Notes under the pieces: generated by a model | Databases searched by the model: none | What the model was told of the DNA's origin: nothing | Seen by the model: the letters and a program-made list of their open reading frames with translations, nothing else | Position numbers and translations under genes: made by a program | In this document: positions 34,859-44,241 of the stretch, piece by piece | How the letters are laid out: each line of letters opens with the position of its first letter | How positions within the stretch are numbered: the stretch's first letter is position 1 | DNA from: Pseudomonas profundi | GTDB taxonomy: Bacteria; Pseudomonadota; Gammaproteobacteria; Pseudomonadales; Pseudomonadaceae | Assembly: GCF_008638305.1 (NCBI RefSeq) | Contig: NZ_VTPZ01000003.1 | Span: forward strand, 124,001-188,000 | Length of the DNA: 64,000 nucleotides | Reading direction: 5' to 3'

Positions 34859-35262
34859 ATGAGCGCCACGCCGCGTCTGCAAGGCCAGTTCCGAGCCGTT
34901 ATTCGGCTGAACCATTACAGCATTCGCACGGAGAAGTCTTACTGGTACTGGCTACGATACTTTATCCGTTTCCACAAGCTGCGCCATCCTCTCGAAATGG
35001 GTCCGGCGGAAGTTAACGCTTTTCTCAGTTGGTTAGCGGTGGACCGAGACGTTGCTGCGGCCACGCAAAACCAGGCGTTGAATGCAATCGTGTTTCTCTA
35101 TGCTCGGATGCTCGATAAACCATTGGGGGAGATTGGTGACGGGGTAGAACCCTACCGAGGCGCTGGCAGTGATCCTTCTACGTGGGGAGCCATATCGGCT
35201 GCTGGCGTCCCTCATGCGATTTCAAAACCACAGGAATGAGCTGTACGCTGCGTAGGAGAACA
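34859..35262 (+). pseudogene. intI: Integron integrase remnant
   Basis: From ATG 34859 about 97 codons match the N-terminal SAM-like domain of IntI (LNHYSIRTEKSYWYWLRYFI, then MGPAEVNAFLSWLAVDRDVA and ATQNQALNAIVFLYARML). The frame is then lost: a different frame shows LLRGEPYRLLASLM (about 35190-35225), the start of the catalytic domain, joined directly to a QNHRNELYAA remnant and stop. The catalytic Arg, HxxR and Tyr regions are missing, so this cannot make a working recombinase. At least one frameshift and two internal deletions are implied. Confidence 0.88.
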
Positions 35263-35342
35263 CGAGCGTTACCAAGCCCCATGAGGTGAGTAAATATCGG
35301 GCACGCTACCGCCTACCATCGACGGCAAGCTGGCTACTTCTA

Positions 35343-35376
35343 CCCCAGCGTACCGCAGGTGCGCTACATCCCGCCA
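35343..35376. repeat. Degenerate single BIME-like repeat at the pdeM end
   Basis: CAGCGTACCGCAGGTGCGCTAC plus CATCCCGCCAG resembles the GCGTAGCGCAGGCGCGCTAC + CACCCCCAG module of the arrays at 8.9 and 54.4 kb. It contains the stop codon of pdeM and lies at the junction with the integron remnant. Confidence 0.6.
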
Positions 35377-36017
35377 GACAACCGAAACAGCTCTCCATCG
35401 ACCACCAGAACAGCGTCCTCCGCAGTGTCCGGTCTGATGTCCCAACCCCCCGTCAGCGCGCCGAATGAGGGCAGTACTGTTATCCCGTTGCGGAACCAGA
35501 ATACCGGGGCGCGTAGTCTGTCTCGCCCTACTGCCAGGGTATGCGCGGGGTGCAGGTGGCCGGCGAGGATGTGTTTGCCTGGCACGCTGGTTGGCTCATG
35601 GCAGAGCCGGAAGGGGCCGAGATCCAGGGTGGCGTGCCAGGTGATGCCGATGTCTATTCCTTCGGCATGCCGGTCATGATTGCCGATCACCGCCTCGACT
35701 TGCACGTCCGCATGGCGCTTAAGCCAGGCTGGGAACTGTTCGAGGAAAGGCTCGCCTTCCCTCGGGCGGTGGTGGAAGAAGTCGCCCAGAACGATCAGCC
35801 TCCTGGGGTTGAAATGATGAATCAGTGCTGTGAGGCGTCGCAGATCGTCCTGACTTTGCCCGGTGGGCACCGCCAGCCCCTTGCGGCGGAAGAAGGCGCC
35901 TTTGCCAAAGTGCGTATCGGCAACCATGAGGGTCGCGTGAGCGGGGTAGTACAGGGCCTTGTCACCATGCAGCACGACCTTCTCGCCCGCCAACTGCCAG
36001 TCCAGCGTGCGGCTCAC
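35364..36017 (-). CDS. pdeM: Ligase-associated DNA damage response endonuclease PdeM
   Basis: 217 residues from GTG 36017, which overlaps the helicase stop (GTGA). Calcineurin-like metallophosphoesterase motifs: ADTHFGKG, GDFFHH, GNHDRH and AGHLHP. It is the nuclease of the four-gene ligase-associated repair operon. The longer frame from 36128 lies inside the helicase gene and is rejected. Confidence 0.92.
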   Translation of the reverse strand: MSRTLDWQLAGEKVVLHGDKALYYPAHATLMVADTHFGKGAFFRRKGLAVPTGQSQDDLRRLTALIHHFNPRRLIVLGDFFHHRPREGEPFLEQFPAWLKRHADVQVEAVIGNHDRHAEGIDIGITWHATLDLGPFRLCHEPTSVPGKHILAGHLHPAHTLAVGRDRLRAPVFWFRNGITVLPSFGALTGGWDIRPDTAEDAVLVVDGELFRLSGGM

Positions 36018-38476
36018 TTGCGTTTCTTCGCGACGCGGTCCGCGTTGCGCTCCAGTGTTGCCAGCATGCGTTGCACCCGTTGACGCCAGTTCTCGGTACT
36101 CAGGCGGCTGCGCAGACGGTCGACCCATAGCGGAAAGCCTAGTGGCGAAAAATGCTTTGGTGTGACGATGGTCAGCTCCTGTCCGGCGGCGCGCTCAAGC
36201 ACATCGCGCAGCCGGCGGATGTCGAGTTGATCTTCCAGCACTTCGCGGCGCGCCTGATCGAGTAATCGGTGATCGGGATCGTAACGTGCCAGGGTGTCGT
36301 AAAGCAGGCCCGTCGACGCCTGCAGCTGACGATCGGTCTTACCGCGCCCCGGGTAACCCTGAAATACCAGCCCGCTGATCCGCGCAATATCGCGAAACTG
36401 CCGGCGCGCCAGCTCGCTGGCATTTAGCGCCGCCAGTACGTCATCGAGTAAACGCTCCGGGCTGAGCAGCGTGCGCCACACCGCTTCGGTCAGCTCGGGC
36501 GGCTCGGTGGAGGTCAGCAGTTCAAGGCCGTAATCATTCACCGACAGTGAAAAGGTCGCCGGCTGAATTTGCCCGATGCGCCAGGCCAACAGGGCAGCAA
36601 GGCCTTCGTGGGCCAGCCGGCCGGCGAAGGGATAGATAAACAGATGGTGCCCTTCCCGTGATCGGCAGCGCTCAATCAGCAGATGATGCCGGCCGGGCAA
36701 GGCGGACTGGTCCCGCTGCACTTCCAGCACCGGACGTATGGCTTCGACTTCGGCGTCCCGGTAGATACCCTTCTCCACCTCTTCGAGAATCTCCAGCACG
36801 GTATCGGCCAGCTCCGAAGACAACGGCAGCCTGCCGCCGTACCAACGCGGCACACTGTGTCGCCGGGTACTGGCCGGGCGCACGTAAGCGACCAGATCAC
36901 GAACCTTGATCAACTCCAGCGCACGGCCGGAAAACAGAAATACATCGCCGGGATTGAGCCGTGCGACAAAGGACTCTTCCACCGTGCCGAGCGAGCCGCC
37001 GCGCATGAATTTCACCCGCATCTGCGCGTCACTGGTAATGGTCCCGATGGCCATGCGGTGTCGCCGCGCAATGCCGGTATTCTCCACGCGGAACAGGCCA
37101 TCCTGCTCGACCACCCGCTGAAACTGCGGATAGTGTTCCAGCACCGGCCCGCCCTGGGTGATGAACACCAGGCACCAATGGAACATCTCCTCTGTCAGCT
37201 CGGCAAACGCATGGGTCGCCTGGGCTTCGGCCAACGCTTGCTCGGCGTTAAAACCGGGGCCGGCGGCCAGCGTGACCAGATGCTGAACCAGCACATCCAG
37301 ACACAGCCGGAGCGGTCGGCGGGCTTCCACTCGACCGGCCTCCCAGGCGCGGCGCGCGGCGGCTATTTCCACGAGCTCGAAGGCATGGCTCGGTACACAA
37401 AGGATTTCACTGTTGGCGCCGGGCTGGTGGCCGGAGCGTCCGGCGCGTTGCATCAGACGCGCAACGCCCTTGGGGCTGCCGACCTGGACCACGCGATCCA
37501 CCGGCGAAAAATCCACGCCCAGGTCCAGACTCGAGGTACAGACCACGCAACGAAAGCTGCCGTCGCGCAGGCCATCCTCGATGCGTTTGCGCAGCTTGCG
37601 ATCGATCGAGCCGTGGTGCAGGCCAATCTCGGTCAGCCAGTCCATGCGCGCCTTGAGCACCGATTCGAACCACAGCTCAGCCTGCGAGCGAGTGTTGGTG
37701 AACAGCAATGCAGTAGCGCCCTGCTCCAGATACTCGAGCACACCATCAAGCTGCGCCAGACCCAGGTGGCCGGCCCACGGGACGCGCTCCAACGTCGGGG
37801 GCAGCAGGCCGCGAACGGTCAGTGTTTTGTGCGTATCGCCGGCCACGCTGACGCCCGGCGCTGCGCCTTGGCCGAGCAACACCTGCATCGCCTCATCAAG
37901 ATTGCCCAGCGTGGCGGACAATCCCCAGACCGGCAGACCGGGACGCCGCGCGCGCAACCAGGCCAGACACAGTTGCAGCTGGACGCCGCGCTTGGTACCC
38001 AGCAGCTCATGCCATTCATCGACGATCACCGCGTCCAGATGGCGAAAACTGTCTTCTACGTTGCGGTAGGACAGCAACACAGACAGGCTCTCGGGCGTGG
38101 TGACCAGCGCCTCAGGTAACTTGCGCCGCTGCCTGGCACGCACGCTTGCGCTGGTATCACCGGTGCGGGTTTCCACGCGCCAGTTAAGTCCCAGCGCGTC
38201 GACCGCCTCCTGCAGATTGCCCGCGGTATCCGAAGCCAGCGCCCGCAGGGGCGTGATCCATAACACCCGCAGCCCGGCCGGTGCTCTGGCTTGCTCCAGC
38301 GCCATGGATACCGGGCCCAGCCAGGCAGCGAGCGTCTTGCCGGAACCGGTGGACGCATGGATCAGGCCCGACTGCCCGTCACGAAAGGCCGCCCAGGTGC
38401 GACGCTGAAAAGGCGCCGGTTTCCAGCCGCGGCTGGCGAACCAGTCTTCAATCGCCTTGATGCCGTCAGCTGCCAT
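36014..38476 (-). CDS. lhr: Ligase-associated Lhr-like DEXH-box helicase
   Basis: 820 residues, superfamily 2: Walker A ASTGSGKT near 42, motif II VDEWHEL near 149 (DEWH), motif III LSATLGN, motif VI QRAGRSGHQPG near 340, then the Lhr winged-helix and DUF4145-like C-terminal region. A 3'-5' helicase believed to work with the ligase and nucleases. Overlaps the ligase stop by 11 bp. Confidence 0.93.
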   Translation of the reverse strand: MAADGIKAIEDWFASRGWKPAPFQRRTWAAFRDGQSGLIHASTGSGKTLAAWLGPVSMALEQARAPAGLRVLWITPLRALASDTAGNLQEAVDALGLNWRVETRTGDTSASVRARQRRKLPEALVTTPESLSVLLSYRNVEDSFRHLDAVIVDEWHELLGTKRGVQLQLCLAWLRARRPGLPVWGLSATLGNLDEAMQVLLGQGAAPGVSVAGDTHKTLTVRGLLPPTLERVPWAGHLGLAQLDGVLEYLEQGATALLFTNTRSQAELWFESVLKARMDWLTEIGLHHGSIDRKLRKRIEDGLRDGSFRCVVCTSSLDLGVDFSPVDRVVQVGSPKGVARLMQRAGRSGHQPGANSEILCVPSHAFELVEIAAARRAWEAGRVEARRPLRLCLDVLVQHLVTLAAGPGFNAEQALAEAQATHAFAELTEEMFHWCLVFITQGGPVLEHYPQFQRVVEQDGLFRVENTGIARRHRMAIGTITSDAQMRVKFMRGGSLGTVEESFVARLNPGDVFLFSGRALELIKVRDLVAYVRPASTRRHSVPRWYGGRLPLSSELADTVLEILEEVEKGIYRDAEVEAIRPVLEVQRDQSALPGRHHLLIERCRSREGHHLFIYPFAGRLAHEGLAALLAWRIGQIQPATFSLSVNDYGLELLTSTEPPELTEAVWRTLLSPERLLDDVLAALNASELARRQFRDIARISGLVFQGYPGRGKTDRQLQASTGLLYDTLARYDPDHRLLDQARREVLEDQLDIRRLRDVLERAAGQELTIVTPKHFSPLGFPLWVDRLRSRLSTENWRQRVQRMLATLERNADRVAKKRK

Positions 38477-40061
38477 AGATGCGTAGCAGCTCTTTGACCT
38501 GATCGAGGGTGTCGGCCTCCTCCACCGGCTTGTCCTGACGCCAGCGTGCGATCCGCGGGAAACGCAGAGCGATGCCGGACTTGTGCCGGGGCGAAGGCTG
38601 AATGCCCTCGAAGGCGATTTCCAGCACTTGCTGAGGTTTGAGCGAGCGCACCGGGCCGAACTTCTCGACGGTATTGCGGCGAATCCAGTGATCGAGCTGC
38701 TGGATCTCCTTGTCAGTCAGGCCGGAATAAGCCTTGGCGATGGGCACAAAGCTGTCGCCGTCGCGCACCGCCAGGGTGTAATCGGTGTACAGATTGGCGC
38801 GCCGGCCATGCCCCGGTTGGGCATACAGCAGCACGGCATCGATGCTCAGTGGGTCGATCTTCCATTTCCACCAGTCGCCGCGTATTCGACCACTGCGATA
38901 GGGGCTGGCGCGGCGCTTGAGCATCAGGCCCTCGACGCGGCGTTCGCGGCTGGAGTCCCGCAGCGTCGCCAGGGCCGGCCAGTCACTGGCGTCGGTCATC
39001 GGGCTCAACCGTATCGCGGGTTGCGCTGCTTCGGCGAGAACGTGTTCGAGCGCACTGCGCCGCTCTTCCAGCGGCTTTTGCCGCCAGTCTTCGCCCTGAT
39101 ATTCGAGCAGGTCATAGGCGAGAAACACCACCGACACTTCCTTGAGCAGTTTCGGGCCCACCGTCTTGCGCTGGATGCGTCGCTGCATCTGCGAGAAGGG
39201 CAACACATCGGCGTCCCATGCCAGCAGCTCGCCATCCAGCACCACTTCAGGCAGCGCCAGCGCAGCCTCCTCCACCTCGGGGAAGCGCCCGCCCATCGGC
39301 TCTTCGCCACGCGACCAGAGCCACACGCCGCTGGGCCGGGCAATCAGCTGTGCGCGGATGCCATCCCATTTCCATTCCGCCAGCCACTGGTGCAAATCGC
39401 CCAGATCCGAAGGCTCGCCCTCCAGCGGGGACGCAAGAAAAAACGGGTAGGGTTGGCCCTTGCGCTCTTCGCGATGCTCCTCGTCAAACAGCCGTGAATA
39501 GAACTCGGCGCTGGGCTCAAACTCGCCCATCAGGCGACGTGCGATCAGTGCGCGGGGCTTGCCACTCAGCGCTGCCAAAGCACGCTCCACCAGGCCCCGG
39601 GAAACACCGACGCGCAGACTGCCGGTCAGCAGCTTGTTGTAAAGAAAGCAGGCGTGGCGCGGCAGGGCACGCCATAGCGCGATGACGTGTTCCTTGCGCT
39701 GCTCTTCTTCCAGGGTGCGCAGACTGAGGATGCTTTGCTCGATCCACTCGGCGAGGCTGCCCTGCACCGCCGGCCGCTCGGCGTCGCCTTCCATCAACAG
39801 GCTGATGGTTTCCGCCAGATCACCCACGTGCTGATAGGTCTCTTCAACCAGCCATTCCGGCAGGGCGCTGGCCTCGGCCAGCCATTCACGCAGTTTGCTC
39901 GGCCCAACCAGCCGTTTCATGCGCCGCCCGGTCAGTATGTAGACCGCCCAGGCGCCGTCGTGCGGATCGATGCCGTCGAAATAGGCGGTGAGCACATCCA
40001 GTTTGGTCTGGGTCCGCGTCGTCGCGTCCAGCGCGGTGTACATATCGGCGAAGGCCTGCAT
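38466..40061 (-). CDS. ATP-dependent DNA ligase (repair operon)
   Basis: 531 residues from ATG 40061; the longer frame from 40118 lies inside the upstream gene. Domains: helical DNA-binding domain (1-200), adenylation domain with catalytic Lys in EWKWDGIRAQL and DGELLAW, EGLMLKRRASPYRSGRI near 390, then OB fold with WWKWK. It is the bacterial LigC/B-type ligase of the Lhr cluster. The ATG overlaps the TGA of the exonuclease by one base. Confidence 0.93.
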   Translation of the reverse strand: MQAFADMYTALDATTRTQTKLDVLTAYFDGIDPHDGAWAVYILTGRRMKRLVGPSKLREWLAEASALPEWLVEETYQHVGDLAETISLLMEGDAERPAVQGSLAEWIEQSILSLRTLEEEQRKEHVIALWRALPRHACFLYNKLLTGSLRVGVSRGLVERALAALSGKPRALIARRLMGEFEPSAEFYSRLFDEEHREERKGQPYPFFLASPLEGEPSDLGDLHQWLAEWKWDGIRAQLIARPSGVWLWSRGEEPMGGRFPEVEEAALALPEVVLDGELLAWDADVLPFSQMQRRIQRKTVGPKLLKEVSVVFLAYDLLEYQGEDWRQKPLEERRSALEHVLAEAAQPAIRLSPMTDASDWPALATLRDSSRERRVEGLMLKRRASPYRSGRIRGDWWKWKIDPLSIDAVLLYAQPGHGRRANLYTDYTLAVRDGDSFVPIAKAYSGLTDKEIQQLDHWIRRNTVEKFGPVRSLKPQQVLEIAFEGIQPSPRHKSGIALRFPRIARWRQDKPVEEADTLDQVKELLRIYGS

Positions 40062-41056
40062 CAGTCGTCCTCGCCGCCGTAGAGCGTTTCCAGCTCGTAG
40101 GCCTCGACGCCCTCGCATTCTCGCAGGTAGCGCACCAGATCATCACTGCGGCCGTGGGTGGTCAGCACGGTACTGGCGCCGGATTCGCGGATGGTGCGCA
40201 GCAAGGCCGGCCAGTCGGCATGGTCGCTGAGCTCGAAGCCATGGTCATAGCCGCGCCGGCGACGGTTGCCGCGTATACGCATCCAGCCGGAGGCAAAGCC
40301 GGTACTGGCGTTGCGGAAGCGTCGCATCCACGACGAACAGGCGGCAGAGGGTGGGGCCAGGATCAGCTCACCGCCAAAATCATGATCAGCGGGCAGTTCC
40401 GAGATGGGCGTTGTCGGCAGCATGGTCACGCCGGCCTGCCGGTAAATATCGGTCATCGCCACCATCGCGCCGTGGACATACACGGGACGATCAGTATGTT
40501 CGGTGAGCGCGGCCAGCACCCGCTGCGCCTTGCCCAGCGCGTAGGTGAAGAGAATGCAGGGGCGTTCAGGATGCGCCGCCCACCATTGCCAGATCTGCTC
40601 GGCAACGTGCTCCACCGGGGGCCAGCGGTAACAGGGCAAGGCAAAGGTCGCCTCGGTGATCAGGGTATCGCAGGGGACGACTTCGAAGGGTGCGCAGGTT
40701 GGGTCCGGGTCACGTTTGTAATCCCCGGTCACCACCCAGACGCGGCCATCATCGTGGGCCAGGCGCGCCTGGGCGCTGCCCAGCACATGGCCGGCCGGGT
40801 GCAGGCTCAGGGTGATGGGGCCGAACCGGCGCTGCTCGCCGTAATCCATACCGGTGAAGCGATGCTCTCCCAGCCGGTGGCGCATGATCGGCAGACTGTC
40901 GTGCTGGGCCAGATAATGTTCACTGCCCGCGCGGGCATGATCGGCGTGGGCATGGGTGATGACTGCAGTAGCCACCGGGCGCCACGGATCGATATGAAAA
41001 TTGCCCGCCGGGCAGAACAACCCTTCATCGGTCGGAATGATGATCGGATCACGCAT
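40061..41056 (-). CDS. Ligase-associated DNA exonuclease (metallo-beta-lactamase fold)
   Basis: 331 residues with the MBL/beta-CASP DNA-processing motifs: THAHADHARAG near 34, GHVLGSAQ near 88, TGDYKRDPDP near 108 and a C-terminal ELSDHADW. First gene of the exo-ligase-helicase-PdeM operon; all four overlap, so stoichiometric, coupled expression is expected. The cluster starts directly next to the znu genes (divergent side 100 bp). Confidence 0.92.
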   Translation of the reverse strand: MRDPIIIPTDEGLFCPAGNFHIDPWRPVATAVITHAHADHARAGSEHYLAQHDSLPIMRHRLGEHRFTGMDYGEQRRFGPITLSLHPAGHVLGSAQARLAHDDGRVWVVTGDYKRDPDPTCAPFEVVPCDTLITEATFALPCYRWPPVEHVAEQIWQWWAAHPERPCILFTYALGKAQRVLAALTEHTDRPVYVHGAMVAMTDIYRQAGVTMLPTTPISELPADHDFGGELILAPPSAACSSWMRRFRNASTGFASGWMRIRGNRRRRGYDHGFELSDHADWPALLRTIRESGASTVLTTHGRSDDLVRYLRECEGVEAYELETLYGGEDD

Positions 41057-41161
41057 GCGGTACGGCGCCCCTGTGACACGTCGAATATCGACACCTGTAA
41101 GTGGGACAATCGAAGCGCGACGGTGTTACAGGGGTTGGCGTAATCCGAGCTCAGGCGCGGC

Positions 41162-41947
41162 TCAGGCGCGTCTGGGCACTGCCAATACCAGCATGAACAG
41201 AGCCGCCGCGCAGACCACGATCGACGGGCCGGCCGGAGTGTCCAGATTCCATGACATGCTCAGCCCGCCCAGCACCGCCAGGCAGCCCAGCACGCTGGCG
41301 CCAAGAGCCATTTGTTCCGGGGTGCGCGCGTGACGCTGGGCAGCGGCCGGCGGAATGATCAGCAGTGAGGTGATCAGCAGCACGCCGACGATCTTCATTG
41401 CCACAGCGATGACGATCGCGATCAGCAGCATCAAGGCCATCTGAATGGCCGTCACTGGCTGACCCTCGACCCGGGCCAGCTCCTCGTGCACGGTGACCGC
41501 CAGCAGGCGGCGCCAGAGCAGTGCCAGCAATACTAAGACCACCGCGACGCCGCCAAGCATCCAGCCGAGATCCGCAGTACTGATGGCCAACAGATCGCCG
41601 AACAGGTAGGCCATCAGATCGACCCGCACGTTATCGGTCAGCGCTAACACCACCAGGCCGAGGGACAGCGTGCTGTGAGCAAGAATACCCAGCAGGGTAT
41701 CGCTGGCCAGCCACTGGCGGTTCTGCATCACCACCAGCAGTACCGCCAACAGTACGCAGCCAGCGGTAACCGCGATGGTCAGATTGATGTCCAGCAGCAT
41801 GCCCATGGCGATGCCGAGCAGTGCCGAGTGCGAAAGGGTATCGCCAAAATAGGCCATGCGCCGCCAGACCACGAAGGATCCCAGTGGGCCGGCAACCAGC
41901 GCCAGCCCCAGTCCTGCGACCAGCGCGTAAATCAGAAAATCAGGCAT
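41162..41947 (-). CDS. znuB: Zinc ABC transporter, permease
   Basis: 261 residues from ATG 41947, with seven to eight membrane helices and the ABC-3 family pattern ([38 protein letters not shown]). It overlaps znuC by eight bases. Membrane channel of the high-affinity zinc importer. Confidence 0.95.
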   Translation of the reverse strand: MPDFLIYALVAGLGLALVAGPLGSFVVWRRMAYFGDTLSHSALLGIAMGMLLDINLTIAVTAGCVLLAVLLVVMQNRQWLASDTLLGILAHSTLSLGLVVLALTDNVRVDLMAYLFGDLLAISTADLGWMLGGVAVVLVLLALLWRRLLAVTVHEELARVEGQPVTAIQMALMLLIAIVIAVAMKIVGVLLITSLLIIPPAAAQRHARTPEQMALGASVLGCLAVLGGLSMSWNLDTPAGPSIVVCAAALFMLVLAVPRRA

Positions 41948-42716
41948 GCTTACAATTCGGTCCGTGTTGATGCCCAGCGGGCGTTTCGACCACCTCGCCG
42001 TGCAGATCATGGTCATGATCGTGGTGATGGTTATATACCGCCAGCGCGCTGGCCTGTTCGCCAAACAGCGCGACGAAGGCCGGATCCAGGCTGACCTGCT
42101 CCGGACGGCCGGAACAGCAGACGTGCCGATTGAGGCAGACCACGGTATTGGTCGTGGACATCACCAGATGCAGATCATGCGAAACCATCAGTACACCGCA
42201 ACCGTAACGGTCGCGCAGCCGGGTGATGAGTTCGTAGAGTTCGATCTGGCCGTTGACATCGACCCCCTGCACCGGCTCGTCGAGCACCAGCAGATGCGGT
42301 TTGCGCAGCAGCGCCCGCGCCAGCAATATGCGCTGCAGTTCGCCACCGGACACCTGTTGCAGCGGACGCTGGGCCAGATGCCCTGCTCCGACCTCTTCAA
42401 GCGCCTCGACCGCCGCGGGACGCTTGACGCGCGGTGCGAGCATCAGGAAACGCAATACGGTCAGCGGCAGCGTTGCATCGACCTGCAGTTTCTGCGGCAT
42501 ATAGCCGATCCGCAGTCGCGATTTGCGTGTGACCGTGCCTGAGTCAGCCTTGAGCAGCCCAAGCACGATGCGCACCAGGCTGGTCTTGCCGGCGCCGTTG
42601 GGCCCGATCAGCGTAACGATCTCGCCCGGTTCAACGCGAAGATTCACTTGGTCGAGAATGGCGTTGCCGTGCAGTCGCAGACTGACGGACTCCAGTGTGA
42701 GCAGTGCGTCGCTCAT
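41940..42716 (-). CDS. znuC: Zinc ABC transporter, ATPase
   Basis: 258 residues from ATG 42716. Walker [10 protein letters not shown] near 39, signature [15 protein letters not shown] near 142, Walker [13 protein letters not shown] and the switch His in VSHDLHLV. A histidine-rich tail ([15 protein letters not shown]) probably binds zinc. ATG overlaps the zur TGA (ATGA). Confidence 0.95.
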   Translation of the reverse strand: MSDALLTLESVSLRLHGNAILDQVNLRVEPGEIVTLIGPNGAGKTSLVRIVLGLLKADSGTVTRKSRLRIGYMPQKLQVDATLPLTVLRFLMLAPRVKRPAAVEALEEVGAGHLAQRPLQQVSGGELQRILLARALLRKPHLLVLDEPVQGVDVNGQIELYELITRLRDRYGCGVLMVSHDLHLVMSTTNTVVCLNRHVCCSGRPEQVSLDPAFVALFGEQASALAVYNHHHDHDHDLHGEVVETPAGHQHGPNCKHA

Positions 42717-43207
42717 GCAGCCACCTGGCACTGAGCGCAGAGCCCGGTGATCTCCACGGTTTCGCCTTCCACCGCAAAGCCCACACTCGCAGCACTGGCG
42801 CCAATGGCGTCGCGGATAGCCGGCTGATCCAGCTCGATGGCGATGCGGCAGGACCGGCAGATCAGAAACTGCCCTTCGTGTCGATGCTCCGGACTGGCGC
42901 AACCGATAAAGGCATTCAGCGAGGCAATGCGGTGCACCAGACCCTGCTCCAGCAGGAAATCCAGCGCGCGGTACACGGTGGGCGGTGCCGCGCGGCGGTC
43001 ATCCTCGCGCGCCAGCGCTTCGAGAATATCGTAGGCACCGAGCGGTTTGTGGCTCTGCCAGACCAGTTCAAGCACACGTTTGCGCAACACCGTAAAGCGC
43101 ACGCCAGCCTGCGCGCACAATTGCTCGGCAGCGTCCAACGCCTCGCTGACACACTGGCTGTGGTCATGCGGGTGATGGGGATCGATCTGGATGAATGCGT
43201 CCGTCAT
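42713..43207 (-). CDS. zur: Zinc uptake regulator (Fur family)
   Basis: 164 residues: N-terminal winged helix ([37 protein letters not shown]) and C-terminal dimerisation domain with CxxC pairs (CRSC, CAQC). It represses the znu genes when zinc is plentiful. First gene of the zur-znuC-znuB operon, divergent from znuA, with a Zur box between. Confidence 0.95.
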   Translation of the reverse strand: MTDAFIQIDPHHPHDHSQCVSEALDAAEQLCAQAGVRFTVLRKRVLELVWQSHKPLGAYDILEALAREDDRRAAPPTVYRALDFLLEQGLVHRIASLNAFIGCASPEHRHEGQFLICRSCRIAIELDQPAIRDAIGASAASVGFAVEGETVEITGLCAQCQVAA

Positions 43208-43240
43208 TGGTCTGGCCTATATGCCCAGGAAGGAATGGGC

Positions 43241-43255
43241 TGTTATCATATAACA
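43241..43255. promoter_or_regulatory. Zur box
   Basis: TGTTATCATATAACA: arms TGTTAT and ATAACA around three bases, the shape of proteobacterial Zur operators. It lies 34 bp before zur and 25 bp before znuA, so one site can repress both promoters. Confidence 0.82.
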
Positions 43256-43279
43256 CTTGACTGGTCCGAGGTATCTCCC

Positions 43280-44224
43280 ATGTTGTTCCGTCGTCTGGTG
43301 TTGTTGCTTGCCGGGCTGAGTGTGAGTTGGTCCGCCGTCTCAGCCACCGCCCCCACCGTGCTGACCACTATCAAGCCGCTGCAATTGATCGCCGCTGCCG
43401 TGCTGGATGGTGTCGATGCGCCTGGCGTGCTGCTGCCACCAGGCGCCTCACCGCACAGTTATGCATTGCGGCCATCGGATCGCCGCGCCGTGCTACAGGC
43501 TGAACGCATTTACTGGGTGGGCCCGGATCTGGAGATGTTCGTCGAGCGGCTGTTGAACAACAGCCAGACTGCCGTCGAGCTGATGGACATTCCGCAACTG
43601 GCACTACGAGACATGCGCCAGACGCTCCCCGGTGCAGACAACCATTCCGATTCGCCGGGTGCACAGGCTCATCAGCACGAACATGGACACGAGCACACAC
43701 CCGGTAGTCTGGACGCGCATATCTGGCTGGACCCGCACAACGCGCTGACTATCGCGCGTTACATGGCTGCCGATCTGCAGGCTCTCTACCCTGATCAGGC
43801 AGACAAACTGACTGATAACCTGACCGCATTCGAAAGCCGCCTGACGCAACTGGACACCCGCCTGCGTGCGCGCTTCGAGCCACTGCATGACAAGCCGTAC
43901 TTTGTATTCCATGACGGCTACGGTTACTTCGAAGACCATTACAATCTGGCGCCGCGGGGGATATTCAGTCTGTCCCACGAGGTGCAGCCGGGCGCGCGAC
44001 ATATCAATGCGTTACGTGACCAGCTGCAGCAGGCCGGCCCTGCCTGTGTGTTCAGCGAGCCCCAGTTCACCCCGCGACTGGTCGATACCCTGACCCGCGA
44101 CCTGCCGATCCGCAAGGCCGAGCTGGACCCGCTGGGCAGCGAGATCAAGGTGGACGCGCGAGGCTATCAGGCGTTACTCGAAGGGCTTGCCGATCAGCTG
44201 GCGGGCTGTCTGGAAAAACTCTGA
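43280..44224 (+). CDS. znuA: Zinc ABC transporter, periplasmic binding protein
   Basis: 314 residues from ATG 43280 with a signal peptide (LFRRLVLLLAGLSVSWSAVSA). The long in-frame N-terminal extension starting at 42704 crosses zur and is rejected. Zinc ligand histidines are in GASPHSYAL, DAHIWLDPHN and VFHDGYGYF, and a histidine-rich loop (AHQHEHGHEH) is at about 130-140. It captures zinc in the periplasm for ZnuBC. Confidence 0.95.
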   Translation: MLFRRLVLLLAGLSVSWSAVSATAPTVLTTIKPLQLIAAAVLDGVDAPGVLLPPGASPHSYALRPSDRRAVLQAERIYWVGPDLEMFVERLLNNSQTAVELMDIPQLALRDMRQTLPGADNHSDSPGAQAHQHEHGHEHTPGSLDAHIWLDPHNALTIARYMAADLQALYPDQADKLTDNLTAFESRLTQLDTRLRARFEPLHDKPYFVFHDGYGYFEDHYNLAPRGIFSLSHEVQPGARHINALRDQLQQAGPACVFSEPQFTPRLVDTLTRDLPIRKAELDPLGSEIKVDARGYQALLEGLADQLAGCLEKL

Positions 44225-44241
44225 GGCGAGGCCTGCCAGGA

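Larger units (their letters stand above)
25494..35262 (-). mobile_element. Degenerate chromosomal integron: cassette array with broken integrase gene
   Basis: An intI remnant on the + strand (34859-35262) diverges from a cassette array read on the minus strand. The attI-like GTTAGGC is at 34664-34658. Clear attC sites of 72-78 bp lie at 33889-33964, 33086-33162, 28979-29050 and 25494-25571. For three cassettes the sequence at the cassette start (G+TTRRRY) is the exact complement of the same cassette's attC R'' box: TTAGAC/GTCTAAC, TTATATG/CATATAAC and TTAAAT/ATTTAAC. Known structural rules of integrons thus hold. The segment 26629-28978 between cassettes has no attC I can find, and may be inserted or have lost them. 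Confidence 0.88.

Noticed and set aside
36683-38119. 478-codon + strand frame
   Set aside because: Antisense to the well-supported lhr helicase; no motif or ribosome site.
40154-41143. 329-codon + strand frame
   Set aside because: Antisense to the exonuclease with clear metallo-beta-lactamase motifs.
42704-43279. N-terminal extension of ZnuA to a 506-residue protein
   Set aside because: The extension crosses zur and the Zur box; a signal peptide starts at the ATG at 43280.
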